The notes: a model not told the origin generated them from the letters alone. 16,611 nucleotides of DNA from Candidatus Heimdallarchaeota archaeon (GCA_021399405.1 JAAFKL010000021.1:1-16611), one strand, 5' to 3'. Shown: positions 1-7,420, counted from the stretch's first letter. Translations and numbers: made by a program.

Positions 1-263
1 ACTTTTACATTCACATGTTCCAAGTCCATAGTGTTTGTTTGAATAACCTGCAATCACTTAGTGAGAAATGACCAGTCTGGAATATTTTAGAACGAAATAA
101 AATTACCATTTCGATATAAAGTACTGATGATAATCATTGTTGCACATACATTTCTTCGCATGAAAATCCCAACTGAGTGGACAGTTGTTTATTGCATAAT
201 TCTTCGAATTAATTTTTGCTCCGAATATATTTTTGTTATAGATAACTAGTGAATGAGAGGAAC

Positions 264-271
264 TTTTAAAG
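264..271 (+). promoter_or_regulatory. TATA box of the DOMON-like membrane protein gene
   Basis: The octamer TTTTAAAG is centred near 267, which puts the expected archaeal transcription start near 292-294. That lies after the possible TTG start at 281 and just before the ATG at 302, so it favours the ATG. Confidence 0.4.
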
Positions 272-301
272 CAACATAATTTGGAATTACTTTGTACGAG
301 C

Positions 302-1531
302 ATGAAACATAATAAGCTATTGATTTTGATTATAGGGTTATCATTAGCATTTTCACTAGTGAACCAAGTACAAGCATGGCCAGATGCATCTATATTTGTC
401 GATGAAGCCAGTACTGCACCACTGATGGATGGTACCATTGATGCCGGTGAATGGGATACTGAAGAAGATGTTTTTTCAGAAACTGTAAGCGCACTAGCCT
501 TTGATGAAGGCACTGTTGATATAACTTACTCGATTGTTATTCTGAAAGACGATGATAATGCATATTTCCTTATACAATTTACTTTAAGTCCAGATTCAGC
601 TTATACGGGTAATGCTTCAATAGGTTTAGCTCTCGAAGCAGGAAAAATAGCTGGGATGAATTCAGCTAATGATAGAAAAATAATCTATAATAATGTCAGC
701 TCAGGACAAACTGATAATTACGATCTTTTCTACTGTGATAGTGCTTGTGGGGGCAACGATTATAACGCTAGGGATGAACGTCCTGGAAGAATGGATGATA
801 ATAATGATATCGTATCTTCCGGTTATGGTGAAGATGGTACAACCAAATTCTTTGAATTTGCGATTACATTAGGAGGTACTGGCGAACAAGATACACCCAT
901 GGCGGAGGGAACTAATTTGAAATTGGTAATCAATCCTTTTGCAAATCTATACAACGTTAGCTCTATAGTTGGTCATGGTGGATTAGGTTCAAATGGGATC
1001 GAAGTAACTTTCACTCCTAAATCATTTTTCCCAAGACCAGAAGGTCCAATGGATGGTTTATCAATGGCTTTCACTGGATTATTTTCAGTAGTAGTTATTG
1101 GTATGAGTTTGGCCTTGATCATTACAGCCCGAAATGATAAATTAGCTGAGAAGTTCCTTAGAGTTGAAATTACTGAAGAGATGAAGAATAAATCGGTCAT
1201 TATGGAAATCGGTTATTATAATAGCGGTTTTATTGCCCTGTTCTCATTGCTATATTTTTGGATATTAGCCCTTGCACAAGTATTATACGGATGGTGGGCT
1301 AATTGGGGACTGATCGGATTTCTTATCAATTTCCCCGCTCTAGCATTATCCACTTTTGCAGGTTATGATCAAATTAAAAGAAATCATAATCCTCAAGACT
1401 TACCAGAAGAGGAAAGAAGGAAACTTGGAAAAGATGTTGAAAAAACCAATGGGTTATGGATATTCCCTCCAGCATTTCTTGGTCTCGTTTTATTTATGCT
1501 AGTTTTCATTGGAATCGACGTAATTTCATAG
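302..1531 (+). CDS. Secreted DOMON/CBM9-like domain protein with four C-terminal membrane helices
   Basis: Residues 1-25 look like a signal peptide (basic MKHNK, hydrophobic core, likely cleavage after VQA). Residues 30-240 form a beta-rich, acidic extracellular domain that opens with DGTIDAGEWD, a phrase typical of the DOMON-like/CBM9-like superfamily, which includes ethylbenzene-dehydrogenase-type haem-binding domains. C145 and C149 could form a disulfide or bind metal. Four hydrophobic segments follow at about 252-275, 308-330, 333-354 and 385-407. The architecture suggests a surface ligand- or haem-binding domain anchored in the membrane, but no haem ligand can be assigned by eye. The reading frame opens at a TTG at 281; I chose the ATG at 302 because it starts the signal peptide cleanly and follows the likely transcription start. 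Domain family fairly likely; function unknown. It has its own promoter and no clear operon partner. Confidence 0.8.
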   Translation: MKHNKLLILIIGLSLAFSLVNQVQAWPDASIFVDEASTAPLMDGTIDAGEWDTEEDVFSETVSALAFDEGTVDITYSIVILKDDDNAYFLIQFTLSPDSAYTGNASIGLALEAGKIAGMNSANDRKIIYNNVSSGQTDNYDLFYCDSACGGNDYNARDERPGRMDDNNDIVSSGYGEDGTTKFFEFAITLGGTGEQDTPMAEGTNLKLVINPFANLYNVSSIVGHGGLGSNGIEVTFTPKSFFPRPEGPMDGLSMAFTGLFSVVVIGMSLALIITARNDKLAEKFLRVEITEEMKNKSVIMEIGYYNSGFIALFSLLYFWILALAQVLYGWWANWGLIGFLINFPALALSTFAGYDQIKRNHNPQDLPEEERRKLGKDVEKTNGLWIFPPAFLGLVLFMLVFIGIDVIS

Positions 1532-1624
1532 TTTATAGATCTAAGAAATTATTTAACCAAATTTGTTATTAAATTCTCATATAATCACATAATTTTTTTT
1601 AATTTCAATTACCATGTCCTATAT

Positions 1625-2542
1625 GTGAGATTTCGCAAAGCAATAAAGATTAAATTCCGAATACGTAACGCGAAATTAGATGATTCAGATTATCTTAGTG
1701 AATTACAATTAGATTATTTGGAAAGATACTCAACTTATGAAACGCCTAAACCACCTGAGAAATATAGACTTGTTATTGGGAGTGGTCTTCTTACTAACGA
1801 GAGGATTATCATTATTGAAGATTCAACAAAGATCCTAGGATTTATAGAACAGAAAAAAATCAATCCATATCAACTAAGATTATCATATCCATTTGTTTTA
1901 TTGGATCATGAAGATCGAGAAGAATTACAACTAAGTCTACTTGAATATGTTATTGAAAAACTCAAAACTAGTAGTGTTAGAGTAGTTAATGTTGAATTTT
2001 CTAGCAAAATTGAAGGTTCTGTTGAATTATTCCACTCCTTTGAATTTAAGAATCAAAAATCAATATTTCAAAGCTGGGAAGGATTAATCATTCCAAAAGA
2101 AGAGATTGATATAGAACCGTTTGACGTAAGAAGAGTAAAATCTACAGATCTCGATGTGACCTATGATTGGATAAAAGATCAATTAGATCGATCCAGTCCT
2201 TTATTTATCACCAAAGAAACATATGCGTCCTTGTTATTGGGACCATCTGCACTTAGAGAAGGTTGGGCTATCGCAACAATTGATGACAAACCAGTTGCTT
2301 TTGTTAGTAGTATAAAGGAGGATAATTCCGACGTTGTAATAATATTTGGACCTTATTGTGATGAAAGTTTTGTAAACGTCCGCATACCACTTTTAAATGA
2401 ATTATTTTTGTATTATAAGATGAGAGGTTATGAATATGCTCGACTACTAAGAATAGATGTATTTGAAAATGATACCGAATTATTTGATGAGTTTAATCTA
2501 ATGAAGAATGAAGAAATTCTCTCAATGTCTAGATTAATTTGA
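1625..2542 (+). CDS. Tandem GNAT-like acetyltransferase-fold protein
   Basis: This 305-residue soluble protein looks like two GNAT-like halves. The first (about 10-150) begins FRIRNAKLDDSDYLSEL, a typical GNAT first strand and helix, and contains the strand-helix unit PFVLLDHEDREELQLSLLEY. The second (about 165-305) repeats the plan (FDVRRVKSTDLDVTYDWI, then WAIATIDDKPVAFVSSI, then FGPYCDESFVNVRIPLLNEL). Neither half shows the canonical Q/R-x-x-G-x-G/A acetyl-CoA pyrophosphate loop: the equivalent places read DHEDREEL and CDESFVNV. One or both halves may therefore be catalytically degenerate. The start is GTG. An ATG two bases upstream (1623) is followed at once by TGA, so it cannot be used, and a T-rich TATA-like element around 1595-1602 would allow leaderless translation from the GTG. 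Substrate unknown. A hairpin terminator follows the stop codon. Confidence 0.7.
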   Translation: MRFRKAIKIKFRIRNAKLDDSDYLSELQLDYLERYSTYETPKPPEKYRLVIGSGLLTNERIIIIEDSTKILGFIEQKKINPYQLRLSYPFVLLDHEDREELQLSLLEYVIEKLKTSSVRVVNVEFSSKIEGSVELFHSFEFKNQKSIFQSWEGLIIPKEEIDIEPFDVRRVKSTDLDVTYDWIKDQLDRSSPLFITKETYASLLLGPSALREGWAIATIDDKPVAFVSSIKEDNSDVVIIFGPYCDESFVNVRIPLLNELFLYYKMRGYEYARLLRIDVFENDTELFDEFNLMKNEEILSMSRLI

Positions 2543-2569
2543 TAATTGATTTTCCAATAGTTATGATCT

Positions 2570-2601
2570 AACCATTATTTCTTATTTGAATAATGGTTTT
2601 T
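2570..2601 (+). terminator. Hairpin with T-run after the GNAT-like gene
   Basis: A perfect 10-base inverted repeat, AACCATTATT (2570-2579) and AATAATGGTT (2589-2598), encloses a 9-base loop. The arm's last two bases together with 2599-2601 form a run of five T (2597-2601). It begins 28 bases after the GNAT-like stop codon. The T-run lies on the + strand side only, so it best terminates the + strand gene, while also marking the 3' side of the candidate - strand RNA. Confidence 0.55.
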
Positions 2602-2605
2602 CACG

Positions 2606-2880
2606 TTCCGCAAACACTATCTGGTGTCGCCACCACTTCTTGCGAAGCTAATAGTATTCTCGATTTATTTAATAAATCCGTGCTTCTAGCATCTTCTCCC
2701 CCTTTCGATGGCTCAAAAATTGGGATCAACAAAGATGTGTTACCGTGATTTTTATTCACCGCTTGATCACTGGAAACGACGTTACTGTCCAACAGATTGT
2801 TAGACAGAAAAGAACTTCCTCAGGTATTATTTTTATTAAATACCTTCATAGTTTTCGATTTCGCAAAACCTAGTTCTCTA
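2606..2880 (-). ncRNA. Candidate structured RNA, possibly RNase P RNA
   Basis: Read on the - strand. A TATA box (2901-2908) predicts a start near 2880. Possible P1: UUUUGCGAA (2868-2860) with UUCGCAAGA (2646-2638), 9 pairs including one U-G. A P3-like hairpin of 7 pairs (2845-2839 with 2828-2822) runs directly into UGAGGAAGUUC (2822-2812), resembling conserved region I of RNase P. Next is a 9-pair hairpin, CUGUCUAAC/GUUGGACAG (2807-2799 with 2793-2785), then UAACG, an outer GAUCAA/UUGAUC helix containing CACGGUAAC, then UUGAGCC, GCUAGAAG and GAGAA...GCUU, in the order expected for RNase P regions. Both long stems have U-G pairs that would become mismatches if the + strand were transcribed, so the - strand is the RNA strand. 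A GNRA-capped hairpin (2634-2623) lies just beyond P1. Against RNase P: conserved region V is poor, the usual region II is not evident, and the RNA is short. That it is a structured RNA is likelier than the identity. A 63-codon - strand reading frame here looks fortuitous. Confidence 0.45.
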
Positions 2881-2900
2881 CTAATTGATACTCACTTGAA

Positions 2901-2908
2901 TATTTAAA
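2901..2908 (-). promoter_or_regulatory. TATA box of the candidate structured RNA
   Basis: On the - strand this reads TTTAAATA, preceded by a T-run. Its centre is about 25 bases upstream of position 2880, the archaeal spacing to a transcription start, and no protein gene follows on that strand. It is independent support for an RNA gene at 2606-2880. Confidence 0.45.
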
Positions 2909-3036
2909 AAACTAAGTCTGATTATTTGTCAATTAATTTAACCGTTACATTATGCATTGTCTGAAAATTAACTAATAACCAATTATAATAAAAAATTCTT
3001 TAAAGGGGAGATTGATAATTTATTTTATAGTAAAAG

Positions 3037-4554
3037 ATGCAGTTTGATCTGAGTAAGATACTTACCATGATAAATGATATATCTAGTTTGGTATCTTTTC
3101 AGACTTCAAAGCAGCATAGTTATGATATTATATCTGTTTTATTGCAAGAAATTGCTAGTGTCACACATTCAGATTACACTTACCTTACCTTTACAATGAA
3201 AAATACCAATATAAAGGATAGAAAATTCTCAAGGTCTTATGGAATTCCTGAAGAGCAATGTATGGTTTTTAATCAAATTATTGATGAAATTATTGCTAAA
3301 GGTGGCTCAGATGTAACCAATCAGTATCTATTTCCATTAAATGAATTAATTGGAATAAAGCAGTTCTATGACATTGGGGAGGTAAAGACAGCAATAAGGA
3401 TACCAATTATGTCTTCTGATCTGTTGGATGGGTATATTTATGCATATTTTACAAAAGAACAGCAGATAAATCCTGAAATCTTTGAGTTTTTATCTTCCAT
3501 TGCTGGCTTAATTTCCAATTCAGTAATATCAAGAGAAACCTTCCTAACTGAATTAAATCGTGTCAGTTCTCAGCAAGAATATTTTCAAAAGCTATATAAT
3601 TCGGTGTTGATCCTTGATGAAAATTTATTCATTTTGAGGACAAATGAAGCAGGTGCAGAATTACTGGGTGGATATCGTCCTTCAGAAAACATGAAATTTA
3701 ATATTGCTGAACATGTATCCAATGAAACCTTAAGTTCAATCTTGGCTGTACTAGATGATTTGAAAATAAATGAACTCTCCAAAGAGATATCCGTCAGGTG
3801 GATACTAGACCCCAAGGAATCTAATAATTCAACTGTCAATGTAGTGTTTGGATTCACTAAATTACTCAAATCAGATGATTTTACCCAATACATTGCTTCA
3901 GGCCGCATTACACAGCTGAAAGAAACTCTTACGATAAAATCTAGATCTGATTTGGATTTTGATTTATTGTCGAAATTATCTGAATTTAAAAATTCATATT
4001 TGGAAAATGCACAAGATACGTTAAAAGTTTTCAAAACCGAGTTCTTCCCTGCAGCCTATGTAATGCTTGTTAATGAAATTACTGGACCATTACCTATGCA
4101 ATCCTCACCCGACATTGAATTAATGAATATTATGCCTGAAACTATTAGAATTTTAGCTGCTGTAAACACATCTGAAATTATTAATCAAGGTTACATAACA
4201 GGTTCCACATTATGGGCAAAACCAAATGGGGAGTTGAAATGGATTGCTTTCTCAAGAAATAACCCAAAAGCTAGAGGGAATGTGGAATTTCATGTCATTG
4301 GTATTGTAGTTGAAAGAAATCTAATTGCTGTGATGCCCCAGTTAAATCAATTAATATTTGGTATCCTACTTAGCGGTATGAATAATTATATACAAATCCT
4401 AGATGATGACAAAGCAGATTTCGTGACTGTCGAATTTGTTGGAGATCGATTTTTTTCAACATTATCACTTATTAGGAACAATTTAGAGGAAATAAGGGAT
4501 TTTGCTTCTGAATTGTTTGCTGCTAGTCTTACTGGATATGAGACTGCATTTTAA
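3037..4554 (+). CDS. GAF-PAS sensor protein with possible longin-like C-terminus
   Basis: A 505-residue soluble protein. Residues about 25-165 have the helix/strand pattern of a GAF domain ending in a linker helix. Residues about 183-295 fit a PAS domain (FQKLYNSVLILDENLFILRT, then NEAGAELLGG, with a terminal strand QYIASGRITQLKE). No histidine kinase, diguanylate cyclase or DNA-binding module follows. Residues about 335-450 form another alpha/beta domain with strands AAYVMLVNEITGPLP, LKWIAFSRN and EFHVIGIVVERNLIAVMP and a helix after it. I cannot name it; a longin or roadblock-type fold is a guess prompted by the GTPase gene downstream. Residues 455-505 may form a closing strand-helix unit. 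The gene sits 84 bases upstream of the GTPase in the same orientation, so a sensor feeding a GTPase is plausible. A GGGGAG at 3005-3010 is too far from the ATG to serve as its ribosome site. Confidence 0.72.
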   Translation: MQFDLSKILTMINDISSLVSFQTSKQHSYDIISVLLQEIASVTHSDYTYLTFTMKNTNIKDRKFSRSYGIPEEQCMVFNQIIDEIIAKGGSDVTNQYLFPLNELIGIKQFYDIGEVKTAIRIPIMSSDLLDGYIYAYFTKEQQINPEIFEFLSSIAGLISNSVISRETFLTELNRVSSQQEYFQKLYNSVLILDENLFILRTNEAGAELLGGYRPSENMKFNIAEHVSNETLSSILAVLDDLKINELSKEISVRWILDPKESNNSTVNVVFGFTKLLKSDDFTQYIASGRITQLKETLTIKSRSDLDFDLLSKLSEFKNSYLENAQDTLKVFKTEFFPAAYVMLVNEITGPLPMQSSPDIELMNIMPETIRILAAVNTSEIINQGYITGSTLWAKPNGELKWIAFSRNNPKARGNVEFHVIGIVVERNLIAVMPQLNQLIFGILLSGMNNYIQILDDDKADFVTVEFVGDRFFSTLSLIRNNLEEIRDFASELFAASLTGYETAF

Positions 4555-4638
4555 AATAAGTAAATAGACAACATTATTACTATTAGTTACCTTATTTGTT
4601 TAGTCTCTTTGTCACTTCATAACCCACCCTCAAAGATT

Positions 4639-5190
4639 ATGAAATTTTGTATAGTCGGTAGTGAAGGTACTGGTAAAACCAATATCAGACGAATAATTAC
4701 AGGTAAGAGATTTAAAAGAAATGTATCACCAACAATCGGTTCAGATTTTTCATTTAAGGAAGTATATTCAGATGAAATTATAATTCAATCCATGATCTGG
4801 GATTTATCGGGAAACGGGAAATATAAAAATTCTAGGAGTTTGTACCTACAAGGAATTCAAGGTGGGTTATTAGTATTCGATATTACTGATGAAAATTCTT
4901 TTCTTGAATTGGAGGAATGGGTAACAGATATTGAACAAAGTACTGCTAATCGAGGTGGGATACCATTAATTATTTTGGCTAATAAAACTGATTTAATCCC
5001 AATCTCAGAATCGACTGTTAATGAAAATCAAATAGTTGAATTCGTTAATTCCCTCAGAGAACGATTCAAATTTAAGTTTGAAATCAATTATATATTTACA
5101 TCTGCTTCAACTGGTGAAAATATAGACGAGGCATTTTTGCAATTAATATCAAACGTACAAAATTTGCTCGATAATCGTAAAATCCAATAA
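4639..5190 (+). CDS. Ras/Rab-like small GTPase
   Basis: 183 residues, the usual size of a single-domain small GTPase. All five G motifs are visible: G1 GSEGTGKT (7-14, P-loop K13), G2 T32 in SPTIGSD, G3 WDLSGN (54-59), G4 NKTD (115-118) and G5 TSA (154-156). The residue matching the catalytic glutamine of Ras (DxxGQ) is asparagine 59, so intrinsic GTP hydrolysis may be slow or need a partner. The C-terminus (DNRKIQ) has no cysteine, so no prenylation is expected and membrane association would need another route. An in-frame TTG at 4609 would add ten residues, but the ATG starts directly at the first beta strand (MKFCIVG), as in the family. Such Ras-superfamily genes are abundant in Asgard archaea. 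The gene follows the GAF-PAS protein, a possible upstream regulator. Confidence 0.92.
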   Translation: MKFCIVGSEGTGKTNIRRIITGKRFKRNVSPTIGSDFSFKEVYSDEIIIQSMIWDLSGNGKYKNSRSLYLQGIQGGLLVFDITDENSFLELEEWVTDIEQSTANRGGIPLIILANKTDLIPISESTVNENQIVEFVNSLRERFKFKFEINYIFTSASTGENIDEAFLQLISNVQNLLDNRKIQ

Positions 5191-5235
5191 AGTTTTGTAG
5201 ACTAGTTTCCAAGTAAGCTGAGTTCCATCCTATTA

Positions 5236-5244
5236 TTTTAAAAG
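5236..5244 (+). promoter_or_regulatory. TATA box of the methionine aminopeptidase gene
   Basis: TTTTAAAAG is centred about 31 bases before the ATG at 5271, implying a leader of only a few bases. No Shine-Dalgarno sequence precedes the ATG. Confidence 0.4.
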
Positions 5245-5270
5245 TCTCGTAACAAAGTTAATTTTGAATT

Positions 5271-6257
5271 ATGTCATATTTTCCAAGAACGCATCCTGCA
5301 AGGTATCAACCATCTATTCATCCTGCATTAAAAATTGAGGATGATATTAGTAATGAGGAAAAAGAAGCTAAATTACATGAGGCTGGTAAAATTGCTGCTA
5401 ATGTAAGAAATACTATTGTTGGTAAAGTTAAACCTGGAGCATCAGTTCTAGATTTGTGTGTGGAAGCAGATGACCTAATCCGTAAAAGTAATGCATTACC
5501 GGCTTTTCCAATCAATGTAAGTATCAATGATGCAACAGCACATTATACTTCCTCGCCGGGGGATACCCTTCTGATTCCAGATGTTGGAGTAGTTAAAATT
5601 GATGTAGGCGTACATATTGATGGTTTCATCGCAGATACAGCTGAAAGTGTAGATCTAGATGGTAGTTACAAAGCATTAGTTAAAGCAACTGTTGACGCAA
5701 CAAATATGGGTATTAAATTAATAAAACCGGGTACTTTAACTGGCGATTTAGGCGGTGTAATTGAAAAAGTAATTAGAGAAGCTGGATTCGAACCAATCCG
5801 AGAACTTTCAGGTCATTTAATTGATAGATACGTCGTTCATGGTGGTAAGACAATCCCATGTGTTGGTGAATACAAGGGTGATCAAATTGAAGTAGGTGAA
5901 ACCTATGCAATTGAAACTTTTGCTTCAGATCAACAGGGATCAGTCCATGCTGATATGAACAAAATTACAATCTTTCGAGCAAGCCCCGCTAGAGTGAAAA
6001 TTAGGAGTCCTGGTGCAAGAGCAGTTCAAAAAGCTGCAATTCATGAATTTGGTGGAATGCCATTTGCGGAGAGATGGCTAGAAAAAACAGGGATTAGTCG
6101 AGCTCAAGCGAGAATTGGCATTAGAGAACTCCAACGTACAGGTGGAATAATTGAATATCATGTATTAAGAGCTGCAACCCCTGACTCAATGACAAGTCAA
6201 CATGAACATACAATGATCATTAATGAAAATGGTGCAGAAGTTACAACATATCTCTGA
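5271..6257 (+). CDS. map: Methionine aminopeptidase, type 2 (MetAP2)
   Basis: Removes the N-terminal methionine from nascent proteins in the cytosol. The pita-bread metallopeptidase fold is clear, with the full ligand set: D111 (KIDVGVHIDG), D122 (IADTAES), H182 (LSGHLIDRY), E215 (YAIETFAS) and E312 (HEHTMI). The substrate-site H91 lies in NDATAHYTS. The segment from about 225 to 290 is the small helical insertion that separates type 2 enzymes (archaea and eukaryotes) from bacterial type 1. At 328 residues it is slightly longer than the archaeal norm because of an N-terminal extension of about 25 residues (MSYFPRTHPARYQPS), which may be unstructured. An own TATA box places the transcript start just before the ATG. 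It converges on the aIF1 gene with 34 bases between the two stop codons. Confidence 0.96.
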   Translation: MSYFPRTHPARYQPSIHPALKIEDDISNEEKEAKLHEAGKIAANVRNTIVGKVKPGASVLDLCVEADDLIRKSNALPAFPINVSINDATAHYTSSPGDTLLIPDVGVVKIDVGVHIDGFIADTAESVDLDGSYKALVKATVDATNMGIKLIKPGTLTGDLGGVIEKVIREAGFEPIRELSGHLIDRYVVHGGKTIPCVGEYKGDQIEVGETYAIETFASDQQGSVHADMNKITIFRASPARVKIRSPGARAVQKAAIHEFGGMPFAERWLEKTGISRAQARIGIRELQRTGGIIEYHVLRAATPDSMTSQHEHTMIINENGAEVTTYL

Positions 6258-6291
6258 TTAAAATCGAAATCGAAATTTGTAGTATAATTAA

Positions 6292-6675
6292 TTACTTAAA
6301 CAAAATATCGATTGAATCAGGATTGAATCCAATATCTTCCATTAAATCTAAAATTCTATGTTGATGGTTACCTTGAAGTTCAATCGTATTTGCCTTCACA
6401 GTGCCGCCACATGCGAGTTTAGTTTTTAGTTTAACAGCAATTTCTTTTAGATTAAACTCCTTGGGATCAAATCCTTTCAGGACCGTATAGTATTTACCCC
6501 ACTTTCGTCTTTGAATTTCAACTTTCAGACGAGCTTCTTCTTTTGCGACTTCTTCACAAATGCATAAATCTAGGTCGAGACCACAGGTCCCGCAGTTTTC
6601 AATTAAATCATCTTCGAATATTTCTATCTTACCTCGAATATTTATTTTACAACCAAATTCACTCGTTTTAAGCAA
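6292..6675 (-). CDS. Translation initiation factor aIF1 (SUI1 family)
   Basis: Helps the small ribosomal subunit select the start codon. The protein has the archaeal SUI1 layout: an N-terminal zinc-knuckle-like cluster (C28, C31, C38, C40 in CGTCGLDLDLCIC), a basic linker (KVEIQRRKWGKYYTVLKGFD), and the SUI1 core with LKTKLACGGTVK (83-94) and IELQGNHQHRILDLM. Length is 127 residues against roughly 100 for common archaeal forms. The excess is an N-terminal extension of about 25 residues before the cysteines. The start is TTG at 6675; no ATG or GTG exists between it and the upstream stop. A TATA box (6703-6709) about 30 bases ahead predicts a near-leaderless transcript from exactly there, which supports this unusual start. 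It is the last gene of the - strand group. Confidence 0.93.
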   Translation of the reverse strand: MLKTSEFGCKINIRGKIEIFEDDLIENCGTCGLDLDLCICEEVAKEEARLKVEIQRRKWGKYYTVLKGFDPKEFNLKEIAVKLKTKLACGGTVKANTIELQGNHQHRILDLMEDIGFNPDSIDILFK

Positions 6676-6702
6676 TTTGGATGTAATTGGTACTTGTTAA
6701 TT

Positions 6703-6709
6703 GCTTAAA
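6703..6709 (-). promoter_or_regulatory. TATA box of the aIF1 gene
   Basis: Reads TTTAAGC on the - strand, centred 31 bases before the TTG at 6675. It predicts a transcription start around 6680 and supports the TTG as the real initiator. Confidence 0.4.
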
Positions 6710-6929
6710 CTAATATTAAAGCGTACTGTAAGGGATGACATAAAAGTATGATAATTATCATTACTTTCTAACTCGCAACCATAAATTATTTTTCACAATA
6801 TACTTTATCTATTTTAGAGAATAGTAAATCAAGATCAAGCAATACTACTTGAAAATGTATTTCCAGTCTATTATTACTGAGATACCAAATTGAATTCATA
6901 ACTTTATATAGTGAAGCGTCAATTTATAT

Positions 6930-7135
6930 TGTTTATCAGCTTCAGCTACCCAGATGATTAATCTGGGATGTACAAATACTTTTGAAGTGATGAACTATCA
7001 TTTCCCTAAATCAAATAGAATATATAAATTCAATAATTCATATCTCCCGGTTTGACGTTCACTTATCCGTCAACCAGATTGAAATACAAATTTGTTTTTG
7101 TCTTTCAATCATCATGACATGTTTCGTCATGATCG
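6930..7135. ncRNA. Hairpin-rich gap, possible structured RNA
   Basis: The 574 bases between aIF1 and rpoP (6676-7249) hold no recognisable gene but contain a cluster of inverted repeats. They are CCCAGAT/ATCTGGG (6949-6955, 6961-6967), AAGTGAT/ATCATTT (6985-6991, 6997-7003, with one G-U pair valid only in + strand RNA), and three hairpins almost end to end: GGT(T)TGACG/CGTCAACC (7049-7075), GATTGAAA plus an inner stem (7077-7084 with 7103-7110) and ATCATGAC/GTCATGAT (7111-7133). TTTATATA at 6903-6910 would start + strand RNA near 6930, and TATATAAA-like bases near 7020 would start one near 7047. The strand is therefore uncertain. The hairpins could instead be downstream elements of rpoP, which is transcribed towards them. 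I recognise no RNA family. Confidence 0.3.
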
Positions 7136-7249
7136 AAGAAATAGTGTAAGGGATATAGTTTAAATTCAATAGAAGTATATCTTTCAATTATAATTTCGTT
7201 TCATCCCGTGTTAAAATTAAATGTTCAATATATTAAACTTTGAATAGTT

Positions 7250-7396
7250 TTACCTTGCTCGAATCTTTCTAATTGTATCAGGACGTGCTTTTTTGAGTGT
7301 TCGATATCCACATTGAACACACCTAACTCTACTTCCTGATAATACTTCGTTTGGATTCATTGCATGTCCACACTTTAAACACAGATACTTTGTCAT
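7250..7396 (-). CDS. rpoP: DNA-directed RNA polymerase subunit P (Rpo12)
   Basis: A 48-codon gene for the smallest zinc-binding subunit of archaeal RNA polymerase, the counterpart of eukaryotic RPABC4/Rpb12. The protein begins MTKYLCLKCG and has C6, C9, C26 and C29 as the zinc ligands (LCLKCG and RCVQCGYR). It ends in the family's basic tail (KKARPDTIRKIRAR). The length is the normal family length. A TATA box at 7421-7428 predicts transcription starting two or three bases before the ATG, a leaderless mRNA. It lies 75 bases downstream of glyS on the same strand but apparently has its own promoter. It is easily missed because of its size. Confidence 0.93.
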   Translation of the reverse strand: MTKYLCLKCGHAMNPNEVLSGSRVRCVQCGYRTLKKARPDTIRKIRAR

Positions 7397-7420
7397 TCAA
7401 AATAAGCTTCTCATATCTCT

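Noticed and set aside
103..513. 136-codon - strand reading frame at the window start
   Set aside because: Overlaps the signal peptide and ectodomain gene in antisense; its predicted protein has a patchy composition with no domain.
2601..2792. 63-codon - strand reading frame
   Set aside because: No recognisable motif, and it lies inside a region whose paired stems and U-G pairs fit an RNA better.
2606..2880. Signal recognition particle RNA as identity for the - strand RNA
   Set aside because: The conserved S-domain loop (GGAAGG...AGCA type) and the Alu-domain UGUAA turn are not seen.
6980..7010. GUGAUGA resembling a C/D-box RNA C box
   Set aside because: No D, D' or C' boxes at suitable distances; the bases are better explained by a hairpin.
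6954..7055. 33-codon reading frame starting inside the first hairpin of the aIF1-rpoP gap
   Set aside because: Starts within an inverted repeat, has no ribosome site and no recognisable sequence; too short to support.
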